Shown: in pieces, positions 17,068 to 25,100 of the stretch
How positions within the stretch are numbered: position 1 is the stretch's first letter
How the letters are laid out: the number at the start of each line of letters is the position of its first letter
Assembly (NCBI GenBank): GCA_011525915.1
Contig: WYBM01000044.1
Span: 1 to 64,000, forward strand
DNA: 64,000 bases
DNA from: Ardenticatenaceae bacterium
GTDB taxonomy: Bacteria > Chloroflexota > Anaerolineae > Promineifilales > Promineifilaceae
Reading direction: 5' to 3'
Position numbers and translations under genes: made by a program
The notes under the pieces: generated by a model
Seen by the model: the letters and a program-made list of their open reading frames with translations, nothing else
What the model was told of the DNA's origin: nothing
Database searches by the model: none

Positions 17068-20000
17068 TTAGTGAATAAGTTTCACCTGCCGCCCTGCTCG
17101 TGTAAGGATGTCAAGGGCGGTGGCGATCTCTTGTTCACCATGAGCGGCCGTCACGATGGTACGCAGACGAGGCGTGTTCCGCGGGACGGCTGGGTAAATA
17201 ATAGGCTGAACAAAAAGGTTTTCTGACTGGCAGATGCGGGCCAGGTCATACGCTTGTTTATCGCTTTGACAGACGATGGGCACGATGGCCGTTTCGCTTT
17301 GCATGGTGTCAAAGCCAAGGTGATTAAGGCTTGAGATGTAGTAGCGCACAATATTATTGAGCCGCTCAACGCGCTGCGGTTCTGCCTGAATCACCTCAAA
17401 AGAGGCTTTGGCCGCAGCGGCCTGGGCAGGGGTGATGGCGGCCGAAAACATAAAACCGCGGGCATTGTTTTTAAGGGCAAAGACAAGGTCATGACTACCC
17501 GCCACATAACCACCGGCGCTAGGAATGGTTTTGGAGAGCGTCCCCATCTTGATTTGTATGGTGTCAGGGGGAAGGTTAAAGTGTTCCTCGATACCACGCC
17601 CGGTTCGGCCGAGGACGCCCACGCTGTGGGCCTCATCGACCATTAACGCAGCGTCATACTGCTTGCACAACTCAGAAATAGCGGGCAGGTCTATAACATC
17701 CCCGTCCATGCTAAACACGGCATCAGCCACAACCAGTTTGCCGGCGTTGCCTGCCTGTTTCAGGCACTGTTCCAGGTTGCGCATATTGTTATGGGCAAAC
17801 TGTAAAAACGTGGCTCCTGAAATTTTGCAGCCGTCGATGATACTGGCATGGTTATAGACATCACCAATTACGTAGTCACCGGGGCCCACCAGCGAAGCAA
17901 TCGTGGCCAAATTGGTCATGTAGCCGCTGGAGTAGACAACCGCATCGTCTGTGTGTTTAAATCGGGCGATGGTTTGCTCCAGTTCGCGGTGAACGTGTGT
18001 TGTCCCTGCCAACAGCCTTACACCGTGTGTGCCCGTACCGTGCAAGGCCATGGCCTCGTGTGCCTTGGCGTTAATGTAAGGATGCCCGATCAGGTCAAGA
18101 TAACTATAGGAGGCAAAGTTAAGCAGTCGCTTTTCTGTGGTGGTGATCCACCCACCCTGCGCGGAGAGAATGGTGGGCTCGTAGAAGTAATCTCCCCGGT
18201 CACGAATTTCATAATCTTCCGCATTAAGGTTGTCTAGTCGCTGCTGCAAAAACGGTTTTCGTGGTGCAGCTGGATGGCTAGGGGGGGGATTGTCAAACGT
18301 CTTTGTAAATGGCATCGTCGCTGATGAAGACCGGTTGAGCCAGACATGGGATGGAGAGTCAGGGCGGTAGGCATCATCGCTGGGTGTAAACTGGCGTGAT
18401 GCAATCTCATTGATAGGTTGTTGATTTGGCGGCTGCTGGTATGCGGGGGCTGCCACATAGCTTGGTTCGCGCACTGGTGCCTGTTGGTATACGGCCGCAT
18501 AACTTGGTGCGCGTACTGACGTCTGTTGATGCACAGGAACTGCCGCATAGCTTGGTTCGGGCACGGACGCCTTCTGGCGCGCAAATGGCGGGTGTGGTTC
18601 CTGTATCGGTGTCAGTTCATGCACCGGTAGGGGGGTGTTTGCCGTGAGGTACTCGACAAGCGCCCGAATCGTGGGCAGGTCGAAGAATAAGGCAGGATCA
18701 AGCGTGTAGCCCCAATCTCCGATCTTCGCGGCAATCTCAACGGCAAGCATGGAGTCAAGACCGATTTCGAGAAAGGTATCATCGGGTGTGACGTTGCTGG
18801 TGCGTAGTGTATCTTGCAGCAGTGTGACAATGCGTTGTTCGAGCGGGTTGGTTGCCGCTGGCGTTGTTGGCGCGGGTTGTGAATAGTACATATTGTCCTC
18901 CTTTACTGAATTAGATTCTTGCTTTATGAGAAGCCAATGCGGATTGGGGGCTCGCAGTGCCTCATCAAACGCAGCGAGACCTTCGGCCGTCGAAAAGGCA
19001 TAGATGTTGCGTTGTCTCATTTTTTCGACTAGCTCCGCGCCCATCCCCACGTCACCCCAAAGACCCCAGGAGAGACTCATCCATGGCAACCCCTGCTGCT
19101 GTGCGAGGGCGTCTTGGTAAGTGTTGGCGGCGGCGTAGATTGACTGACCGAAATTGCCGTAAATTCCGGATATTGAAGAAAAAAGTATGATGAAGTCGGG
19201 TTGATATTGGGAGGCAAACTGGGATAGCACCCAACTCCCCCGGACTTTAGGGTGCAGTACCTGGCGGATCGTATCGGTTGATTTACTTCTTAACAGCCCA
19301 TCACGCAGTGTCCCGGCACAATGTAAGATGCCATTGATGCGCCTGAAGTCACGTTGGGCATTGGCCAGCAGTGTGGATATAAACGACATGTCTCCCACGT
19401 CACCACATGCGGAGCGTACAGTGATGCCCTGCTGCTGCAGGCCGCTGGCAAAAGCGACTTTTTTGTCTGAAAGTGGCGACGTATGCACCAGTACAAACTG
19501 TGTTGCCCCGCGTTTGGCGAGATGGTGTGTCATTGCCTGGCCGATGCCACCGTAACCACCGATGATGACATAGCAACCCTCGGCGCGCACTGGCAGTGCT
19601 GTCTTGGTGCGGTCAAGTTGTGCGATTTCAGTCGTAGGACAGTACCGTTTGCCATGACGATAGGCGGTCTCAATATCCTCCGAAGTATGAGTCATTTCGT
19701 CATGCAGGGCCGGCCATGCACTGGCATCGGCCGGTAAGTCGACCAGGCGAACGGCATAGCGTGGATGTTCTGCTTGAATGACACGCCCCAACCCCCATAT
19801 CGCTGCGTGTACCGGTTGCACCACCGTATCAGCTACCGGTTGGGCGTTTGTTGTTACCAGCCACAAAGCAACCTGGCGCTGTTTTGGGGCGAGGGCTTGT
19901 ATGAGGTAGGCAATGCTGTAGACACCGGCCTCCATGGCCAGGTCTGGCTTGTCTGTTGTGGGAGCCGTTGTATTCCAGAGATGAACGATTCCTTGTAACG

Positions 20001-21063
20001 GCCTGTTGATGGCGTCGATTAACTGGCGGTAGGCGGCCGGGTCACCCGGGCGAACCACAAACTGCTCAGGGTCCATCTGCGCAAATGCCTCCCCGCGTGA
20101 TACTTCTATGACCTGCTGCCCTTGTTGATGTAACCATTCACAGAGCCGATCAGCCACGGCCGTGTTGTCGCGTAGAATGAGCCAGGTACCTTGTTCCGGG
20201 GTAATGGGGCTGCCTTGCAGCGGTTTAGGCCTCCAGTTGAACGTTTGCAGATAGTTTGCCTGTTTACCTGCCGGTGGGGTAAGCGATGTTTGGGCGCGCT
20301 TGAGGCGAACCCCTTCCATTACAATTAATTCCTCCCCTTGGGGGCTATAAAGTGCACAGCGGCCGCTGATCACATCACCGTCTGTGTTATCAAAATCGAC
20401 CCGGCACCAGACAGGCCCCTGGATCGGCCGTCGGGCGGTAATGGACTGTACATACCACGGGAAGAACACCCCTTGCCCCTGCGGGCGCATCAAGGTAACC
20501 GCGATCCCCAGCACCTGAAACGCGCCATCAAGTGTGGTGGGACATACCCAGTGATTATCGTTGTTGTAATCATGGACGATGCGCAGCAAGCCAATGGCCG
20601 CACATTCGCCGATGTTAAGCTGCTGAATGGTGTGGTATGTTGTGCCGTAGTCAATGCCGCACGTTTTGTACCATGCCTGCACCTGGGTGTGGGATATCGG
20701 CATCCGACAATCCTGCTTAAGTTGGGCTAAATCCCGGTAGATTGGTGCGCCGATTGGTTGTTTGTCGACCTTACATGTGAAGTGCGTAATGTCCTCTCCT
20801 TTGATGTGGCACACGCCATCTTTGAGCGCAAATTCGGCCGAGTGCTGCCCATCTGGTGGCACCAGGATAGGCTGCTGAAAGCTGACCGAACGCAGTCGTA
20901 CGGCATGTTCCAGCATGTCCACCTTGACGACTGAGAGGACGGTATCCAGCATTAAGGCAGCGGGAATAACACACATGCCGTCCACCTTGTGGTCAGCCAA
21001 CATGGGTTCCATCTTTGGGTCGAACAGCATCTCAAACGTGATCTGCTTTTCAGATGAGGTCAT
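17068..21063 (-). CDS. PKS: DH-KR-ACP with terminal PLP alpha-oxoamine synthase
   Basis: A 1331-aa final assembly-line protein. Residues 1-260 are a dehydratase (HKVDGMCVIP, His25; LDGAFQ, Asp179). Residues 280-720 are a ketoreductase with a structural half, GGYGGIG near 503 and Tyr643. The ACP is at 740-805 (GLDS, Ser771). A Pro/Tyr-rich linker with three PSYAAV-type repeats follows. Residues 935-1331 form an 8-amino-7-oxononanoate/5-aminolevulinate synthase-type domain with the PLP lysine in GTLSKTIPSAGGY (Lys1178). The first part completes the KS-AT half-module ending the upstream PKS. The PLP domain should release the chain by decarboxylative condensation with an amino acid, giving an alpha-amino ketone. 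Start at 21063 fits GGAGAG spaced 8; longer frames overlap the AlkC-like gene. Confidence 0.92.
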   Translation of the reverse strand: MTSSEKQITFEMLFDPKMEPMLADHKVDGMCVIPAALMLDTVLSVVKVDMLEHAVRLRSVSFQQPILVPPDGQHSAEFALKDGVCHIKGEDITHFTCKVDKQPIGAPIYRDLAQLKQDCRMPISHTQVQAWYKTCGIDYGTTYHTIQQLNIGECAAIGLLRIVHDYNNDNHWVCPTTLDGAFQVLGIAVTLMRPQGQGVFFPWYVQSITARRPIQGPVWCRVDFDNTDGDVISGRCALYSPQGEELIVMEGVRLKRAQTSLTPPAGKQANYLQTFNWRPKPLQGSPITPEQGTWLILRDNTAVADRLCEWLHQQGQQVIEVSRGEAFAQMDPEQFVVRPGDPAAYRQLIDAINRPLQGIVHLWNTTAPTTDKPDLAMEAGVYSIAYLIQALAPKQRQVALWLVTTNAQPVADTVVQPVHAAIWGLGRVIQAEHPRYAVRLVDLPADASAWPALHDEMTHTSEDIETAYRHGKRYCPTTEIAQLDRTKTALPVRAEGCYVIIGGYGGIGQAMTHHLAKRGATQFVLVHTSPLSDKKVAFASGLQQQGITVRSACGDVGDMSFISTLLANAQRDFRRINGILHCAGTLRDGLLRSKSTDTIRQVLHPKVRGSWVLSQFASQYQPDFIILFSSISGIYGNFGQSIYAAANTYQDALAQQQGLPWMSLSWGLWGDVGMGAELVEKMRQRNIYAFSTAEGLAAFDEALRAPNPHWLLIKQESNSVKEDNMYYSQPAPTTPAATNPLEQRIVTLLQDTLRTSNVTPDDTFLEIGLDSMLAVEIAAKIGDWGYTLDPALFFDLPTIRALVEYLTANTPLPVHELTPIQEPHPPFARQKASVPEPSYAAVPVHQQTSVRAPSYAAVYQQAPVREPSYVAAPAYQQPPNQQPINEIASRQFTPSDDAYRPDSPSHVWLNRSSSATMPFTKTFDNPPPSHPAAPRKPFLQQRLDNLNAEDYEIRDRGDYFYEPTILSAQGGWITTTEKRLLNFASYSYLDLIGHPYINAKAHEAMALHGTGTHGVRLLAGTTHVHRELEQTIARFKHTDDAVVYSSGYMTNLATIASLVGPGDYVIGDVYNHASIIDGCKISGATFLQFAHNNMRNLEQCLKQAGNAGKLVVADAVFSMDGDVIDLPAISELCKQYDAALMVDEAHSVGVLGRTGRGIEEHFNLPPDTIQIKMGTLSKTIPSAGGYVAGSHDLVFALKNNARGFMFSAAITPAQAAAAKASFEVIQAEPQRVERLNNIVRYYISSLNHLGFDTMQSETAIVPIVCQSDKQAYDLARICQSENLFVQPIIYPAVPRNTPRLRTIVTAAHGEQEIATALDILTRAGRQVKLIH
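18424..18570 (-). repeat. In-frame tandem repeat encoding a Pro-Ser-Tyr linker
   Basis: Three imperfect repeats of about 15-18 codons, with cores EPSYAAV, APSYAAV and EPSYVAA, each followed by one or two Gln. They form the flexible linker between the ACP and the oxoamine synthase domain of the terminal PKS. The similarity is also visible in the DNA, suggesting recent slippage or unequal crossover. It could vary in copy number between strains. Confidence 0.75.
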
Positions 21064-21082
21064 TACCATTACTCTCCTTGCA

Positions 21083-22198
21083 TCATGCAGGTAATAGCTC
21101 AAACTCCGCGCTGCCCTTCACCAATCCATTGACGACAATGTCGATCTGATGGGTGCCCGGATAATAGTTGCGGATGGAGATCGGCTTAAACGACTGTGAT
21201 TTAACAAAAGTCTGCGTTCCATGAGCCGTGATCTCCTGCGTGCCCAGCTTAAATACCTTCAGGTTACGCGCTCCGTTTTTGCGAACAAGATGCACACTGT
21301 AGTTGAGCGTTAACATATGGGGCCGGTTGTCAGTGTTGCGGATCTCCACATCAAAGGAGATGGCGTCGCCAATTTTTACTTCAGGTGTACTCAGATCAAA
21401 GTTGACCAACTCAATATGTTTCCCCCCTGTGTACCCCAGCAATGCCAGGGCGCGGGGGTCATTTTCTTTTTCTAAGGTCCGCAGTGCGTGTTTAACGATC
21501 CAGCGGGTGTTTGCCGTTGGCGACTCTTGTAACCAGCGTTCTACGGTTTTCAGCACAAGGTCAGGATGATCTTTCGTGATGTCATTAAGATTGTTTGCCA
21601 CCGACTTCTGGACAAAACTGACGTCATCGTTGCGCAAGACTTCTAACAGCCGCAGCACGGGCGTGGGGTCTTTGACAAAGTCACGCAGTTGGGAAGCCCA
21701 TGGCAGACGGGGGCGTGTTCCTTCACTCACAAGGCGACGTACGTGGAAGTTGGCGGAATGTGCCCACTCGCACAGTAAGGCCATTGTCTCAAGGGGATAC
21801 TGTTCGATGTAGGGACGCACGGCATACTCGGCCGTATGCCGCCGGGTAATGGCGTTAAGCGCTTGCATAGAGACTTCCCAATGATCCAGGCCAAACTCCT
21901 CGACAAAGCGGGCCACGGGCATGAGATACCACCCTTCGGTAAACATTCCTTCCCCACCGGCGATCTCGTCACCCAGGCTGTTGACCAGAATCTGCACGGC
22001 CGTGGGGTAATCTTGCGGCAGCCGTTTTTGCAGTGCCAGGGTCATCTTCATCACCCGGTCTTTAAGCTCCAGCCCTTCCACCTCGACAGCTACCTCGTTT
22101 ACGTACCCGTCCAGGTCAAAGACCGGATAGACAGACATGATCTGTTCTCCCAAAATAGCAGCTGTTTCTGCTCCGAAATGTAATTTGTGTTCACTCAT
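21083..22198 (-). CDS. alkC: AlkC-like DNA alkylation repair glycosylase
   Basis: A 371-aa HEAT-like repeat protein (about residues 30-260) of the AlkC/AlkD non-base-flipping glycosylase superfamily. It carries the AlkC-type signature HVRRLVSEGTRPRLPW near residue 155. A C-terminal beta-sandwich (about 265-371, ending IDIVVNGLVKGSAEFELLPA) matches the Ig-like domain found on some AlkC proteins. AlkC removes cationic N3-alkylated bases such as 3-methylcytosine and 3-methyladenine. Its ATG overlaps the stop of the upstream PKS gene (ATGA), and the next PKS gene starts 19 bases after its stop, so it is translated as part of the biosynthetic operon. Self-protection against a DNA-alkylating product is the likeliest reason. 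Confidence 0.85.
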   Translation of the reverse strand: MSEHKLHFGAETAAILGEQIMSVYPVFDLDGYVNEVAVEVEGLELKDRVMKMTLALQKRLPQDYPTAVQILVNSLGDEIAGGEGMFTEGWYLMPVARFVEEFGLDHWEVSMQALNAITRRHTAEYAVRPYIEQYPLETMALLCEWAHSANFHVRRLVSEGTRPRLPWASQLRDFVKDPTPVLRLLEVLRNDDVSFVQKSVANNLNDITKDHPDLVLKTVERWLQESPTANTRWIVKHALRTLEKENDPRALALLGYTGGKHIELVNFDLSTPEVKIGDAISFDVEIRNTDNRPHMLTLNYSVHLVRKNGARNLKVFKLGTQEITAHGTQTFVKSQSFKPISIRNYYPGTHQIDIVVNGLVKGSAEFELLPA

Positions 22199-25100
22199 AG
22201 TGATCCTCCTATATCGTGGACAGAATGCTCTGCCCGCTCAATAAATATGGATGGCGATGTAGAGGTTGATGCTTCTTCTAACCAATACCGTTCATGTGCA
22301 AACGGGTAGGTTGGGGCCGGGACAATATGACCCTGTGATGAGAGCGCACTCCAGTTGAGTTCACCACAACCGGCGCTGTAGTAACGAGCAGCCGAATCAA
22401 GTAAGGTGACATAATCATCGTGGGTGCCGCCATGTAGGGAGGGCAGCCACAACGCATCTGCTTGAATGGTTTGCTTACCAAGTGTCAGCAGCATGGCACG
22501 TGGCCCCAACTCCCAAAAGATGCGCACCCCGGCTGACCACGCCGTTTGGATACAGTCGGCAAAGAGAACGGGCTGGCGCAGGTGATAACCCCACATGTGG
22601 GGATCACACGCACTTTCGTCCGAATGAAACTGTCCATTAACGTTGGCAATGATTGGAATGGTCGGCGCGTGGCGTCTCACCTGTCCGATAGCTTCTGCCA
22701 GCGGCTGTATAGCAGGTGTCATTGCTTGGGAGTGAAACGCATGGGAGACACGCAGGGGAACGGTAGGCAGCGACAGCGATTGGCAAACGTGCGCGACGTT
22801 TGGGGCTGAGCCGGTGATCACCGTGCTGAGTGGACTGTTGATCGCCGCAATCTCAACGGGGTGGCTTGCCAAACGATGCAGGTGCTGTTCCACCATGGTG
22901 TGTGACGCACGGATAACGGCCATAGCTCCGTCAGGACGCTGTGCCTGCATAAGCTGACCACGCAGCGCCACCAGGCGAACGGCATCTTCTAAGGAGAAGA
23001 CTCCCGCTACACAAGCAGCCACATATTCGCCCAAACTATGACCTAGCACCACGTCGGGCTTCACCCCCCAGGATGCCAGCAGGTTAAACAAAGCATACTC
23101 AATGGCGAACAATGTTGGCTGGGCGTAGCAGGTCTGGTTAATTTGGTCGCTGTGTTGACCATAAAGCAGGTTGAGCAGCGGCACATCCAGGTAGGCATCA
23201 AACAGCGCGGCACATTCGTCCAGTGTATGGCGGAAAGTGGGCTCACTGTCATATAGTTTGCGCCCCATGTTGGCATATTGTGCCCCTTGCCCGGTAAATA
23301 GGAAGGCGGTGCGGCCGACGTTGGCGGAGAGGCGATGTGCCTCGACATGCCCTTGGGCCACCTCGCGTAGTTTGGCGGCTAATGTGGCGGCATCACTCCC
23401 CACCACGGCCGTGCGGTAGCGAAAGTTGGCGCGGCCGACGTTTAATGTATGGCATACATGGGCCAGTTCCGTGGCGTCGCTAACCTGGTTGATACGCTGT
23501 TCATAGCGCAGGGCGAGTTGGCGCATCGCTTCAGGCTGGGTGGCCGTCAGTTTGATGATGTGTGCAGAAGCGTCAAGCCTCTTCGGTATGATCTTGGGTG
23601 CTTCTTCCAACACCACATGCGCGTTGACCCCCAGCATCCCAAAAGAACTCACAGCTACCCGTTTGGGTGTCCCCTGCCATGCCTGCCCCTCATCGACAAT
23701 AAAAAACGGCGACTCGGCAAAGTCAAAACTTGGATTGGGCTCAACAACGTGCAGTGTCGGCGGCAGGTAGTTGTGCTGCATGCAGAGGATAACTTTGAGC
23801 AAACTGGCGATACCAGCGGCCGATTCCAGATGACCAAACAAGCTCTTGACGGATCCAATGCCACAAAAGCCATAACGTGTCATCTTTTCGCCAAACGCCT
23901 GTTTTAGAGCGGTGAGCTCAATAGGATCGCCAAGTTTTGTCCCTGTGCCATGGGCCTCGATGTAGCCAAGCGTATCAGGGGAGATACCGGCGTTTGCCCA
24001 GGCCTGGGCCAGCACAGAACGCTGTGCCTGCGGGTTTGGTGCAGAAAGACGGCTGGCCCGCCCGCTGTGATTGATGGCTGACCCCAAAACAAGGGCTTGA
24101 ATATTATCGCCATCGCGCAGTGCATCGGCGTAGCGCTTCACCAGAATGGCGCCTGCCCCTTCACCAGGAACGTACCCATCAGCTGATTTGTCAAATGTGC
24201 GGCATAAGCCTGTGGGTGATAAGGCATTCATGATGTTCATCGAGCGATAGTAGTTGTCACTGAGGGCCAGATGCACACCACCCACCAGGGCCATGTCACA
24301 TTCACCGGCCAGTAGACTTTGCCCCGCCTGATGGAGGGCAACCAGTGATGAGGAACAGAGCGTGTTGACCACCATGCTGGGGCCGTGCCAGTCTAGCCAA
24401 TAGGAAAGGCGGTTAGGAATGGCTGTCTGCAGACCCAACCCGCGTTCACGGACGGTGCCGGTTCTCAACCGCTCTTCATAATAATGATCATGGCTGTAGC
24501 CGACCCAAATGCCCGTGTTTGTCCCCTGTGAGCGCCCCGCATACCCGGCGTTTTCCAGGGCTTCCCAGGCAACTTCGTAGAAGATGCGGGCTTGGGGATC
24601 AATGTAGGGGGCTTCACGGGGTGAGATGCCAAAGACCGATGAATCAAACTGATCAACACGCTCCAGAAAACCACCTTTAATGTTGGGATCGCTAAAGGCG
24701 GCGCGGCGATCAGGTGGTGGAGGCGTTACACGGCTTTCGCCGGCGGTCAGGATTTGCCAAAATTTCTCGGCAGAATCAGCCCCCGGAAAGCGCATTCCCA
24801 TGCCGATAATGGCCAGGGCGTTCTCATGAACTTCGGGCGTATTGTCGCTTATGGCTGGGGCCGCTGGCTGAGGCTCAGGTGAAGGTAACGGCGCTGGTCT
24901 AGGCTGAATAGAATCAACAGGCTGTTCTGTGGCTAATAGGTTTTTAAACGCCTCATGGTGTGCCTCTACAAAGTAAGCAACCAATTCACGTGGTGTAGGG
25001 TATTCAAAGAAAACGGTGGGGTACAGATCAACATGGGCACGTGCCGCAATTTGCTCACTAAGCTGCACCAACTGCATGGAATCTAATCCCGCGCTCAAAA

